Positions 23,841-36,583 of a stretch of 64,000 bases of DNA are shown piece after piece. The stretch is from Cadophora sp. MPI-SDFR-AT-0126 (lineage: Eukaryota; Ascomycota; Leotiomycetes; Helotiales; Ploettnerulaceae), in contig JAGMVK010000021.1 in the NCBI GenBank assembly GCA_020747065.1, positions 434,001 through 498,000 of the forward strand, given 5' to 3'. Each line of letters starts with the position of its first letter. Position 1 is the stretch's first letter. The translations under genes and the position numbers were made by a program. The notes below the pieces were generated by a model. It did no database searches. It saw only the letters and a list, made by a program, of their open reading frames with translations, and was not told the origin of the DNA.

Positions 23841-26151
23841 ATGGCCCTCGATAGACTCAAGTCCGTTACCCAGCACTTCACTGGCGCGATTGATCCTCCT
23901 CACCCTTTTGATCCCCTCTCCAATGCCGAGATCGAGACTGCTGTAGCCATAATCAGCAAGGAACATGGGAAGCTGTTCTACAATGCTGTTACTTTGCGCG
24001 AGCCACCGAAGAAGGAGATGTTGAAGTGGCTGGAAGCTCCAAAGACTACCCCACTGCCTACCAGAATCGCTGATGTTGTGGCTCTTGCACCTGGTGGGAA
24101 GGTCTTTGATGGATTGGTGGATTTGAAGACAGGAAAGATTGTCAAGTGGGAGCAAATGGAGGGTGTTCAGCCTTTGGTAAGTGCTTTGGGACTTTTGGTG
24201 GAGAGTTACTGACTGGATCTAGATCACTATGGAGGATTTGCAGATCGTTGAGCATGTCGTGCGAAAGGATCCCAAGGTCATTGAGCAATGTGTTATCAGC
24301 GGAATTCCAGCGGAAGATATGCACAAAGTATACTGCGATCGTACGTTTCTCGAGATTTCAAGACAAGGACTTTACTGACCAAGGTAGCTTGGACGATTGG
24401 TTACGATCACAGATTCGGCAGCGATGTTCGATTGCAACAAGCACTCATGTACTACCGACCACATATGGATGACAGTCAATACTCCTTCCCCCTTGATTTC
24501 TGCCCTATTTTCGACGCCGACAAACAAGAGATCATCCACATCGATATCCCCGAGGTCCGCAGGCCAGTCAACAAGGCCAAGCCCAACAATTACCACCCAG
24601 CTAGCATCGAGGCTGAAGGAGGATACAGAACGGATATCAAGCCAATCAACATCACACAACCGGAGGGCGTCTCATTCAAGATCGAGGGTCGAACTATTGA
24701 CTGGCAGAACTGGAATGTCCATGTTGGATTCAACTACAAGGAGGGTATTGTATTGAACAATATTACGTACAATGATAAGGGGACCGTGAGACCGATTTTC
24801 TACAGATTATCACTGGCGGAGATGGTTGTGCCGTATGGAAACCCGGAACATCCTCATCAGCGGAAGCACGCTTTCGATTTGGGCGAGTATGGTGGAGGAT
24901 ATATGACTAATAGTCTTTCTTTGGGATGTGATTGCAAGGGCGCGATCCATTACATGGAGTAAATATCCCCCCAAACAATCCCTTGCAAACCCTTCTCGCC
25001 CCCTTCACGCTCCAGAGAAAAGTCAAATACTAACTTCATAACAGTGCCGCCTTTGTCAATCGGGCCGGGGAGAGCACTACGATCAAGAACGCCATCTGTA
25101 TCCATGAGGAAGATGCCGGTATCCTGTTCAAGCACACCGATTTCCGCGACGACTCAGTCATCGTTACCCGCGGCCGCAAACTCATCATTTCCCATATCTT
25201 CACCGCCGCCAATTACGAGTACTGTGTGTACTGGATCTTCCACCAGGATGGTACTGTTCAATTGGAGATCAAGCTTACTGGCATCCTAAACACGTATGCT
25301 ATGAACCCTGGTGAGGACACCAAGGGCTGGGGAACCGAGGTTTACCCCGGAGTCAACGCACATAACCATCAACATCTTTTCTGTCTGAGAATCGACCCGA
25401 ACATCGATGGACCAAATAACACTGTGTTCCAAGTCGATGCCACTCAAGGGGCAGGCGAGGTTGGCAGCAAGGAGAACCCGTACGGAAACGCTTTCTTCGC
25501 CAATCGGACCAAGTTCACTACTGTAAAGGAGGCTGTCAGTGACTACAATGGAGTTACTTCGAGAACATGGGATATGTGCAATACCAACAAGCTCAACCCT
25601 TACAGCCACAAGCCTGTTTCATACAAGCTAGTCAGCAGAGAAGTCCCTAAGCTGCTACCAAAGGAAGGGTCTTTGGTTTGGAAGCGAGCTGGTTTCGCTC
25701 GACATGCCGTGCATGTCACAAGATGTAAGTTTTCCCCTTTCAGTACTCCCAAGGAAATCATAACTGACAACCCCTAGATGACGACGACCAAATCCTCCCG
25801 GCCGGCCGCCATGTTCCTCAAACCTCCGGCGAGCCCTCCCGTGGCATCCCAGAATGGATCGCCAACGGCGACGCCTCCATCGACAACACCGACATCGTAC
25901 TCTGGCACACCTTCGGCATCACACATTTCCCCTCCCCTGAAGATTTCCCAGTCATGCCCGCCGAACCCATGACACTTCTCCTGCGTCCCAGAAACTTCTT
26001 CCTGCGAAACCCAGCACTTGACGTCCCGCCTAGCTATTGCAGCACGCCTAGCCAGGTTGCTGGACAGGGGAAGGTGCTCGATGCAGCGGATAAGATGTCG
26101 AAGTTGGTTGTTGCTGGGGGTGATGCGAGTGCGAGTTGTTGTAAAAAGTGA
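23841..26151 (+). CDS. copper (primary) amine oxidase
   Basis: Oxidises primary amines to aldehydes with release of ammonia and H2O2, using copper and topaquinone. Five exons, 23841-24176, 24233-24340 by a first reading but 24223-24340 by phase, then 24388-24958, 25045-25724 and 25778-26151, give 692 aa, normal for fungal enzymes. Key residues: catalytic Asp in HAFDLGEYGGGY; the topaquinone Tyr in ANYEYCVYW (about residue 400); copper His residues in HNHQHLF and in WHTFGITHFPSPEDFPVMP. No signal peptide is visible at MALDRLKSVTQHF, and the C terminus (CCKK) is not a classic PTS1, so the location is open. It may let the fungus use amines as nitrogen source. Assignment is firm. Confidence 0.95.
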
Positions 26152-28836
26152 GGCGGTTCTTGGGCAAGGATGAGTTCATGAAGGTGCGTGGAGTTTGGTT
26201 CGGGTGTTTCTTTAGCTTGTGAGGGGTTTCATATTTGCACATAGTCTTGGATACCGTAAAGAGCTGAATATCATGATTAATTAATCTTACCTATCTGCAC
26301 CTGCTAGCTCTCTTTACATGCACATTTTTGGGAGTTTCATGCTTGATTGTCGAGACTCGACATTTTCCAACACCAAGGTGACCAGGCGTCCCCACATTGT
26401 TGGCCAGCCATTCTAGCCATACATTGGGACACGATTGTCTTAGTCCTGTCACTGGAAGCTATTGTCAAGCTTGAAGCTAAACTTAGCCGTCCAGCTAGTG
26501 TTGACGTTTAAGGAACATTTAATCTCAAATGTCCCAATAGTCTTAGGAACCCCACCAGGCACACCCAATCAAAAATTCAAAATCTATGGAGAGAAAAAGT
26601 TTCGAGCTGCGATATGCAACAAAAGTATTTTCGAAGCTAATTCGACGCGTTCCTGGTTTTCAATGGCGGCTATGACGGTATTTGTCGGACTAGAATTCCA
26701 AGAAATGAGGATACAATGAAGATCGGCGGTATGCAACAAATCTTACTCCATAAATCGACTTAACCTGTTCCTGTCGTTTCGAAACGGTCCAGGCAGAAAA
26801 GAGACTCAAAATTTCAGGAACAGGTCAAGATCACCAAGCTGTCAGAGGGACCACAAAAAAGATTCGAACTGCGATTTGCAACAAACATCTTCTGCAAGTA
26901 CTAGCAGCTTGTTGGCGTGGGTTCGGCTCCAGATTATGGTGTGGATCTTCACATCAATGACAGAGATGACGGACTGAGACTAGGCTTTGTTGACCGTCAA
27001 TAGTTACATTGCGACAACGACGGCGTGAAAGTCTGAACTGCTATATGCAACAAAAGCTTTTTCGATTGAATTTGACCGAGGTTGTTTACAGGACGTTGTG
27101 GAGCACTTGAATTTATTCTCAGAGAGGGACCTTCCTCCATTCACCTGTATTTCCATGTTCTTCTCGTGATGATTCTACTCCTCGAACATCAACATCGTAT
27201 GTTAAAACTCTCTAGCGGAAAGTCTTGGTCCAGCTCCAAGGTTAAAAATTGCATCAAATCAACATTAAATGACTTCAATCTCGTGGGATCCCCTTCTGAG
27301 CAACGAATGCAGCTTCAGATGTTTAACACGAAGGAAAATCACACTACTGGTCAGCAGGGTACTAATGATACTTCCTTCGGTCTGATGCAAAATGACCTGG
27401 CGGCGTCTGAGTCTGCCTCCTCAAGTGCGAGCACCACCGCTATGTCTTCTACCACTGCTTGTCGTCTTGCATCTACCGCCTCCACCACTGCTCTCACCTC
27501 CCAATCAAAATGTAAGTCTAGGTAGTATGTAGACATATAATTCCTGTTTAGAAGGCGAACAAACGTAACCACAATACATTGATGAGGGCGAAACATATAT
27601 TTGCGAATCTAAGCATTTTTTTGTTTTTGCAGGTTCACTTTTAAAGCTACTGTCGTTCAAGTTGGTCTTTTCATGGATTTGGGGAAGGTGTGTAGAGACT
27701 TGATGTATGACCTGTATGTGAGGAGTTCCTGATAGTGTTGGAATGATTGTTTTTGACGAGAAGGAGATGACGATAGATCCAGTATTCACAGAAGATAGAG
27801 CCAGCATCGATTCTTTCCGAATTCTAAAATTCTCGAATCTGTCCTCCAAGACCTTTCACCTAGCGTCTGAACTTTGAAATAAATGGCGGAAATATTTCTG
27901 AGCGAGAGTAGAATGACTCATAGCTTCCAATGATCAGGATGGAACTTAGCTGCAATGGTCCCACAATGAAAATGCAGAGGACAACTTGGCTTTGCACTGT
28001 CGGAAGTTAAGAGAAAAAGGAAGCCAGTTCTTCGTCAAGGCAGATTTGAAGCTCTCTTTTAGAAACACGAAATATATGCTGCATAGTATCTCTTCAATTT
28101 GTATCACAGATAACAATGAGTTACAAGTGAAATTATTCTGAGCATCTTGAGTCTCGCTCTTTTTGATTACTTTCAAAACATGACAAGGATCTCCTACTTT
28201 TGTTTTTGTGCCAGCCTATGAGTTGCATAAAACAGCAAAGACGATTTTGGTGTTTCTAGGACAGTAAAATAACTTTGGTGACATTTACCTTACTTTAGTT
28301 CCTTTAGGAAGAATTTTATAGATCAGTTCGAAATCTGGCAGTATCAATACGGACCAGACGAGCTGAGAGACAAGAGAAGCGAATGGCGGGGTTGTTTCCA
28401 CCCCACCATTAGCGCGCCAAGAAAATCAGAAGCACCTTTCAAATTTAACGTCCTCTCATCATTCTAATTCATCACTACCCAGGACCGACAACCTGCATAG
28501 AGTTCCACTATTGCCGCCCCTTTGGACTTTCGAGCTGTCTGGCGGAGGTGTTCAGTTAACCTATTCTATCCCGCAAACTATATCCCTAGACGCTTCGAAT
28601 GGTGGCTTGGACGACAATCCTCGACCTCTGAATACGAAACCTGGTCAGCGCCCTTCGATCATAGGAAAGGGGCTTCAATTTCGTCCTACATGCGAGTTAG
28701 ATGATTAAGGACTTGTAGCCAATTTAGTCGAGTTGGAGAGAACAGAAGGAGTAAGAGGTGGCATCTAAATGGGACAGCAACTTTGCCAGAGATTTGCCCC
28801 GCATCGACTTGCTGAGCCGGTGTCCTCTGCGCCAAC
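26152..28836. other. 2.7 kb gene-poor stretch with decayed repeats
   Basis: No supported gene. An ORF at 27082-27525 is rich in Ser, Thr and Ala toward its end but has no domain. Degenerate repeats centred on TGCAACAAA occur between 26600 and 27090. The stretch from 27540 to 28330 is AT-rich. Short ORFs just before the methyltransferase (28511-28708) are unconvincing. Confidence 0.5.
26600..27090. repeat. four degenerate copies of a GCAACAAA-centred repeat
   Basis: Copies share roughly GA-CTGC-ATATGCAACAAA followed by a T-rich segment and a degenerate AATTCGAC. The shared TGCAACAAA starts near 26615, 26732, 26877 and 27046, so spacing grows from about 117 to 169 bp. In one frame, three copies read A-[IV]-CNK, which hints at decayed coding repeats. 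Similarity is limited to about 40 nt per unit. Confidence 0.55.
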
Positions 28837-29975
28837 ATGCATTACATTCGCTTCTTGAAAGCCCCAAGGATGACGCAAGATATTCGTGGTCTGCAGAGTC
28901 TCACAGCTGTCATTACTATTACCACGGATCTAGGCGACGCATTTCTTTATTCAGATCTCCCACTCGCTATAGAACTTGAGGATGCCCATGGTAGGAAGCT
29001 GCAAGATGGTGGTAAGGGCAAAGACTATGTATGGAGAGCGAGCGACGGCTATAAAGGTCTTCTTGTTGAGGTACCCATTGGCATTCAAACCATGCGTGCG
29101 GGTGCGCAAGTCAAGATGGTCATCAAGGCAAAAAAAGAACAGTTTATGGCGGAGGACTTTGATCATGTGCTGGGGCACAAATCAAGGGACTCCGATGATG
29201 AGGGAAGTGTCGTAACTCTGAGAGGGCTTCCTGATGGTAATGGCATTGTGGAAAGGGTGTTCAAATTCGGCGACGGACAAGATGTACATGTTTGGGAGGA
29301 GTCTGGTGAGAGTATTGCAAGACATATTTGGTATGCTCCAGGTACGTTCTGACTTCCCTTCCTCCACTGATAGACTGTGCTAGGGATGCCGGCCTTGTCC
29401 TCTCCGCCTACCTCTCAAACATGCTCCGTGATACACCATCATCTAGATCTCTGCCCAGATTACCGACCCTCCGAACCATATTATCCAATCACGACCTCAA
29501 TGTATTAGAACTCGGCGCTGGCTGTGGTATCGTTGGAATATCATTGTGCCAAGCACTCCCTAATATTACCCAGATGATCTTGACAGACCTTCCGGAAGCA
29601 ACTTCTATTCTTACGCATAATATATCTCTGTGCTCTCCTGCACCAAACCACAGCGTACTCGACTGGTCTCAGCCTCTTCCAGCGCCGATTGCTTCCACCC
29701 AGTGGAATCTCATCCTCATTGCAGACTGTACATACAATCCTGATGTCGTTCCCGATCTTGTTCATACACTTGGCAGACTGGCTGATGGGAATAAAGATCT
29801 GAACGTATTGCTTGCGATGAAAGTGAGACATTCAAGTGAAGCTGTATTTTTCACTCTTATGGAGGAGGGAGGCTGGGTGATCAGAGAAAGTATAAAGCTA
29901 CCTTTGCCAGTCTTAGGTGGGGAAGAGGAGGAGATTGATATCTTCGTATTTGGAGTCGACGTAGACTTTGATTAG
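28837..29975 (+). CDS. METTL21-type protein-lysine methyltransferase
   Basis: Predicted SAM-dependent methyltransferase of the METTL21/Efm family, which methylates lysines of chaperones and elongation factors. Two exons, 28837-29330 and 29384-29975, give 361 aa. The start MHYIRFLKAPR, preceding a beta-rich N-terminal region (SLTAVITITTDLGDAFLYSD), suits fungal members. The intron restores ARHIWDAGLVLSAYL, the family's substrate-entry helix. The SAM-binding motif I is VLELGAGCGIVGISL; LTDLPEA follows as motif II, and LILIADCTYNPDVVPDLV carries the post-II block (usually D-x-x-Y). An ending with acidic residues precedes the stop. The exact substrate is unknown. Confidence 0.88.
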
Positions 29976-31077
29976 GATAAAACGTGCCATTCGAAATAGA
30001 AACATTTGAAGTCAGGCTGGTCTCAAGAGAGACTGCTGCGAGTGCGAACGCGACTACCATTTTTGTTTAGCAAACCGCTTTGGGAATTTTTTGTGCTTAA
30101 CTGCGTTCCTATTCCCCTTCAAACTGATTGAAGCTGGCGTCATTTGTGATTTTTGGCAATTTAGAATTGAGAATTCTCATATACTCCAGAATGCCGTTTA
30201 TTCTGTATGGTCCAAAGTAATGTCGGCTATATCGAATAATTGACTGGTGAGGAAACCAAGTCTGCACTAAGATGTGAGGATTGTATACATGTTTCTGGTC
30301 TTTGAGTATGATTTAAGACATTGTGTTCAGATCTGAGTATCTGCACCTCAGCCTGATGTCCTCCGTACCATCAAAAATGCCAAGCCGCTGGGACCAATAT
30401 GACGCGCAAGGTGGCGGCAAAAACACACACAATGGTCGCATTCCTGGATAAATAATGATAGCAATAGAGGTTTTCATCAAAACTTGAATGCTGTAGGGCC
30501 AATTTCATGCTGAAGTCAAGCGTGGTTGTTGTGGTTGAGCTCAGGGCGACACCAGGTCCGCGCCTGGGCTCACTCCGCGACAAAAGTTTTGTGCTCTTTA
30601 TCTAGCCAAACAAGAGAATTCCTGTCACCAAAGCGGGTTCGTGAGCGTCATAGTGTAAAATCTCAACGTTAACTTACACCGGCATGTCTCGAGCGTCATA
30701 ACTCGTTGCATAGGGTCGGTGGCCTTAGCTGAGGGAAGGACGTAGGGGTAAAATCCGAACCTTTTGCCATTTGATTTTTTGATTCTTGACCTTCTAGAAT
30801 CTTTGGTTTCCTATCTCTCCCTGTCTAGCTTTTTTTTTTGTTTTGGGGGTGTTTATCCGAAAGCGCGTTATTGTTTATTAGGCGACAAAACAAAACTACC
30901 TTTAGGCGAGCCATTTCAAAAGGTGAACTCAACTGCTTCGCTCCTTTCATGTCGAGATCAGGCGATCGGCATGATTCAGACCTCTCGCATTCATCAACGA
31001 CTCGATCTACTACCGCACGATCTTGATCTTCGACATCAATCGCCAAACAACTATATCATTGCTAATAGCCACCATCA
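29976..31077. other. intergenic region
   Basis: 3' flank of the methyltransferase and upstream region of a small gene. A run of T residues lies at 30831-30840. No supported ORF. Confidence 0.45.
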
Positions 31078-31677
31078 TGTCTTGGAACAGCGTCGTTGAG
31101 TTTCATCAGACGATCGGCGGTGATGTTAATCCTGAATCGATCCGCATTTTTAGTATCTTTCAAGCTCCTTCTGCGACCTTTACTGAGACCTGCAGAAGCA
31201 GAAAAATCCTGTAAGGTCCTCAACGGCTGGGAGAAGGGGGAAGTCAAGCCAACTGTATGAATGCCCAAGCACACAAGCTGTTCCCTCCGTTATCACCGAG
31301 GAATACCTCCCGATCATAACTGATGCATGTCATAGAAGGAAGAACGCCGAGCTACCGCTGCCAAGGAAAAGGACGTTGCCAGCCTCCGCAAGATCGAGAA
31401 GGGCATGAAGAGTGTCAGTCTTGGAGCAGGTGAAAGCGGCGAGAACATGTCGAAGCGCAAGATCAAAAAGATTGCGAACAAGAAGTTGGAGGCCGATAAG
31501 GAAGCAAAGAAAGCCCGCAGACTCAAGGCTCACGTTGATGAGGGGGTAAGTGCCTCAAAGGGAATCAGCTTAGGTGGAGAGGCGACCAAGGAGAATAACC
31601 CCAAAGCCGTTGGCAAGAGTGGAGACTCGACGTTTGGTACTGGTTTCAACAACAACCTCCGAGGAGCATTCAAATGA
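31078..31677 (+). CDS. small Lys-rich protein (5' exons uncertain)
   Basis: Not recognised. The last exon, 31336-31677, is solid: it opens after a CATAG acceptor and encodes 113 residues rich in Lys, Glu and Ala, with EKDVASLRKIEKGMKSVSLG, SKRKIKKIANKKLEADKEAKKAR and a Gly/Asn-rich end (GTGFNNNLRGAFK). The upstream part is inferred. A small exon reading KQKNP (or DLQKQKNP) just before a GTAAGG donor near 31213 splices in frame and keeps the charged composition; the ATG at 31078 (MSWNSVVEF) is the best start I see. The protein is probably coiled-coil and nuclear or nucleolar by composition, which is weak evidence. Confidence 0.5.
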
Positions 31678-31923
31678 GTTTGTGGAGGCTACAAGCGCGT
31701 TTTCGTGTGAATGGTGCTATAGGTGGCTTATCGTTCTGCAGAACAGTCAATTTCATCGTTGCTTTGCTCTGAATGTGCTATATCTTGGTGTATAAAATCT
31801 CATTGCTTCGTGTCTTATAATCCGCCTTTGACCTTCTTTTCAACGTAAACCTCAAGTTCGAGAACCACGACACAAATTTACACTATTACATAACACACTT
31901 CCCAAGCCTCCATAAACAGGCCG

Positions 31924-32109
31924 ATGTCGAGGGCTGTCAAGATAACGATCATGTACTGCTGTAACTGTGGACACCCAACAAGAGTCCAAACGGGAGATAC
32001 ATGGGCAGATTTATGGAACACCGTCTGCCACAACCCGAAGTGTCGATGGACTCATCAATTCTGTTCTGCGTGTTCGGCTCTGACGGATTTCTTCATCCAC
32101 GAAAGCTGA
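31924..32109 (+). CDS. tiny Cys-rich zinc-ribbon-like protein
   Basis: A 61-codon ORF, MSRAVKITIMYCCNCGHPTR at the start. It has three Cys groups: CCNCGH, then CHNPKC, then FCSACSAL near the end, with His between, a spacing that could bind zinc. No signal peptide or membrane segment. Such short CCxCG proteins are, from memory, common in leotiomycete gene sets, with unknown role. It could still be a chance ORF; the paired Cys argue against that. Confidence 0.5.
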   Translation: MSRAVKITIMYCCNCGHPTRVQTGDTWADLWNTVCHNPKCRWTHQFCSACSALTDFFIHES

Positions 32110-33965
32110 CACCAGGCCGTCTTCGTACGAGCTGAGGTCTGGTCTGGGTATTGGCACATGAGTTGGTGGTACGGTATTCACCCTGCCCATCTAGTAACAG
32201 CTGGGGAAAAAAACCAGAACATGCCTGTACGCCGAGCATCTCATTGACAACCCGATCTCCATTACAACTCTCACTCTCACTGTTCTCGTCAGACACTAGC
32301 TGGCAGTTGACGACTCCTGACAATGTACTTTAAAAAGTCTACAATAGTTAACAAACAGATCATGTTCAGATATCCAAAGAGTACCTGGAGATGGATATTT
32401 ATCGTCTTACGTTGCTTTTGGTGCGGACATTTCAGCTTCTGCCATCCATAAGGATATTGGGTACCGTAGCGCACGAACAACATATACAAACTACACCTGT
32501 CCAAGGGAAAAGCTCATATTGCTTGTACTTAGAGCAAAATAGACTGGGGGTAGCTGCTTCTATCGTGGATCGCATGGGAGTGCCACTTGACGAAGTACCT
32601 GGGGTAGGGGGAGGAGAGAAAAACGCTGAAACGAGAGAGGTAGTTTCGATATTCTGAGCTGAATCAAAACCTGGGGGATGTCTTGTGATACAAAGCTTGA
32701 AATGGAAGGTGTATAACAGCTACATGCTGTTGCAGCCTATCCAGGCAATATTTCATCGATTGGAAATACAGATAGCTCCAAGTCACTGTTCACTAAGTAG
32801 CGAACCATAGATCAGAAAGAAAAAAAGGAAATGAGTTTCCCAAGGATCAAAACAGCAAAAACAGTAAGGGACTCTATCGTAGGATCGAACAATAAGGGAA
32901 ATTAGAAACCATCGTATGACTTGCTCCAGTCTCGAAGTTGCGTCATTGAAGCCTTCGACATGCGAGTCTGACATCTCCTGAACGCCAGCCTCGTCACAAG
33001 AACACGCGAGTGACGACGCTTTAAGCTTATCTCGACAGAACGTCATCCAACCTTCGCCCAAGAACCTATTAAAACACTTCGTCTGACCTTTTGAACAACA
33101 TACATTGGCAAGGCTCTGGTCAGGATGGACTCAGGACACGAGGCTATTCGACAGCAGTGACCGACGTCCCGATCTGAATATGTAGCAGGGCGGCTTGCTG
33201 GAATTGATGCGTACATGGTCATCTTCGAAGAACTCCATGGATATAGCGCGTATTTCTTGACATTTAAGAGGCCCTGTGGATGAGGCTGTGCAAGCGCACT
33301 ATTCAGGGGAGATGAGTCGGTATGATGAAGTGAAGTTGCTGACATTTGTCCCGTTTGGTCAGCGCTGCTGTAGACGAGTCCGAAATCCGACAATATTCAG
33401 ACCTTGGGAAATCCCAATTACAACGACGATTTATGTATCATTGCGCAAAACTACTCGGTCTGACATCGCCTCCGTCAATGCCTAGATTCTTTTTATGTTT
33501 CTGTTTCTCTCTTTATGAAGCATCCTGGTGCCTTTATTAGGGGCACATGGACGACGCTAGTCACAACGTGGTAAGCTTTTCGTTTACCCTATCAAATACG
33601 CTCCACTTTTTAGCCGTGCACCATGACCTCAAATTCTCATGCTCAGATTCGCAGAAACTCAAGAGATGAACATATTACTTCTCTTGAAACTGACATTTTG
33701 ATTTGATGACTCTTCAATTGCATCCAACTTCACTGCCGCAGGACTCTTACCACGATTGCGACAACGACTTCCAGGACGTCGGATTCAATTTCTCGCGACT
33801 CCGATAGAGATTCATCTGCCAAGCTAAGATATCCGCGTCGACCAGTGGCGCAGCAAGCCGTGCTCAACAGACACCAAATTCCAGGCTTCTAAGGAACGAG
33901 AACGAGACACTGATACCACTGGCGGCAGGAGTTAAACGAGCATCTCATTTTATAGACTCGACGAC
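32110..33965. other. intergenic region
   Basis: Upstream region of the armadillo gene. Minus-strand ORFs 33043-33393 and 32783-33061 could join by a 38-nt gap but show no family signature and the gap is too short for a normal intron. No repeat or RNA gene seen. Confidence 0.45.
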
Positions 33966-36583
33966 ATGTCTAACTCATATATGAAGGGCGGCGTGCCCGC
34001 TGATGGCTATCAACCCGCTCCCACAGATCCACTTGAGCTTGTGAACTCATCAAGAAGCCTTGTGCAGAACCCGACAAGTGATGTACTGGGAACCAATTCT
34101 CTGAACCTACTGTTGACGCCGGAACAAGCGGCCATTATGTCGAAGTCCATATTGGACGCCTTTGAGTTGGAAGAGGAGCCTCAGGATCAAGTAATGGGTG
34201 ATGGCGATGATGAGGTCGACTATGAAGATCAACAGCGCAGAACCGAGAGGTTAAAGGGAGTGTTGTCTCTTCTGGCTCAGCTGTGGTGGGCAGATTCTGA
34301 TCAACTTGACTTGGTGGCTGAGAAGCTTGCAGATGGAAGCCGGGATCGTGAGTATATTCAATTTTCTACCGCTGCTCTATACTGATCTCACATTCTATCT
34401 AAATCCATGGTCTCGTCAAAATTGCTTTCGCTTGCTTGTCTGTTCCAAACACTCCAGAAGCATCCCTTTCACCACTCCCATTTCACGTGACTCTATTAAC
34501 ACCGTCCAGCGAAATGGAGGATCCCACTAGGAGATTCAGGCGTTCTTAATTTCTTTCTCGAAATATTCAGTGGGCATATCCTGCGGCACACTTTGAAGAT
34601 CCACGTTCTACGGTTGATTGGAAATTCTTGTGCAGATACGGGTAAGTTTGTCACGTCCAAATCGCGAGCCAGAAGCTGACTTTCATCAGATGAAAATCGG
34701 GCACGAGTTGTTGCCTCGAACTATTTAAATTCTGTGGTCTTGCAGTTGCAAGATGTTACTTTAATTGCTTTCGTGATACCTGTATTGTACAACATTTGCA
34801 TAGATTATGGTAAGGGCTCGTTTGAGAATGCCAGAACCGTGACTGACCTTAACAGAACCTGCACAGAAGCAGGCATCCGAGTCGTTTTTGACAAGAGAGC
34901 TCATTGATTTGATCTCTAGTCCGAGGTTCAATGATAGTCGAGCTTTCCTAGGATATGCTTGCAAATTATTAGACCTCATGATCGCCCAAGGTAAGGATGA
35001 CCAGGTGGTGCCGACCTACGAATGTGCTGACAGAATTAGCTTCCGACCAGGAACTTGCGCCTGATACCACCGCTATTGTCCTTCTCAGGATTGCAGCAGA
35101 TAGAGAACAGCCTGTTGACATGGATGATTTCATCGCAGTTGTGAACACAGCGGTCGCATTTCTCCAGCATGAGAAGTTTCAAAAAGCTCTCGTCACACAA
35201 GGCGCCTTAGATGGGACCCTCGCAGTCCTAGTAGATTCATACACACGCTTCGACTCTCACCCTTCAATACCAACAATTGGATCTACCTCACCCTCAGATC
35301 AAGACGATGCCAAAGCCCTCTCTCAAATGCGTAGCAATTTCAACCAAGTCCTCTCAGATATTTCCGCCCTTCCCGAATTCCAAGAAGCGTATCCCGTCAC
35401 ATCACCTTTCAGCAGCTCACTTCGCCGGTGGCTCTCAAGTCCGCAGCTACAGCTCAAAGTCTGTGCATGTATCATGCTTGGCAACCTCGCTCGCTCAGAT
35501 GCCACATGCGAAGAATTCGTGCACGTCTCTCAAGTACACAAGCTCCTTATCAACATCCTCACTGATGCAACCGACTCACAACTCCTCCATGCCGCCATCG
35601 GCTTCCTCAAAAACCTCGCTCTACCAGCTAAGAACAAAGAAGTTCTCGGCGACGCAGGGCTCTTCGATGTCCTTCCCCGTCTCTGGGCAATGGATGTTCT
35701 TCAACCTATCCAGTTCTCCGCCATATCGCTCGCCCGCCAGCTTACAATCGGGAATTTCCAGAATGTCCGCCGTGTCTGCAAACGGCTCTCACAAGACCAA
35801 GATTCGCCGGCTTATACACGCACGAAATTGTCCCTTCTGATTGCGCTTTTCGAACGCACAGATGTCGAGCCTATTAAAATGGAAATTGCCCGTCTGGTCA
35901 CATCAATCTGTCGGGTTTTCAACACAGGCGAAGGCCGAAGCACCGAAGAATCAGAAACGAAGCGCATCCAAAGCAATTTCTTCGCCCTTCATCCGGATAT
36001 TGGACGGCCGCTGAGCTTCATGGTAAGCCAGACAAAATGGCCAGTCGTCAGGAGCGAAGGATGGTTTGTCTTTGCGCTAATGGCGCGAACAGAGGAAGGT
36101 GCGCAGTGTATTAGCGATATGCTACAGGATGTGTCTGTGTTCCGGCCCTTGGTGGAGATGCTCACTGGAAAAGCTCTGGTGGATTACACGCCATCATCAT
36201 CCTCACCTAGTTCTTCCATGTCGCCATACTCCAGCTCGCCAACTGGCTCGTCGCCGCCCATCCCGGCCATCCGTTACGAGTCACAAACACCCGAGAGTCC
36301 GCAACCCCATGCTCAAGCAGCGGAGATGGCGCGCCTGGATCGCGAGAATGCTACTGTGATGATCAGCGAGTTGCTGAAAAATCGCGGGAGCAAGATGGCA
36401 GTGCTGCGGAGGACGATGCTGGAGGATCTGCTGAGAGGAGGCACGGAGCTGGTGTTGAGTTATCGAGAGGCTAGTCCGAACTGGAGGGCGCCAAACACGG
36501 GACCCACTGCACCTGAGAGTAGGCCAAGAGCTGGTTTGAACTTGCAAGAAGTTGCGGAGCAAAGCTTTAGAGAGCTTTCGTAG
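33966..36583 (+). CDS. SmgGDS/RAP1GDS1-like armadillo-repeat protein
   Basis: Related to Rap1 GTPase-GDP dissociation stimulators, armadillo proteins that bind small GTPases and promote nucleotide exchange or prenylation traffic. Five exons, 33966-34347, 34510-34641, 34690-34809, 34856-34990 and 35040-36583, give 770 aa, with every junction in phase. Helical repeat segments are visible: GVLNFFLEIFSGHILRHTL, QLKVCACIMLGNLARSDATC, LLHAAIGFLKNLALPAKNKE, and SEGWFVFALMARTEEGAQC. Between about residues 650 and 700 a Ser/Pro-rich linker interrupts the fold, followed by a helical tail. The first 60 residues are disordered and acidic (GDGDDEVDYED). Partner GTPase unknown. Confidence 0.82.

Noticed and set aside
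19096..26151. Possible secondary-metabolite cluster
   Set aside because: No synthase, P450 or cluster regulator is present.
27082..27525. 147-codon Ser/Thr/Ala-rich ORF
   Set aside because: Low-complexity end, no signal peptide or domain; not enough to call a gene.
32783..33393. Two minus-strand ORFs that might join
   Set aside because: The gap is 38 nt, short for an intron here, and neither part shows a family signature.
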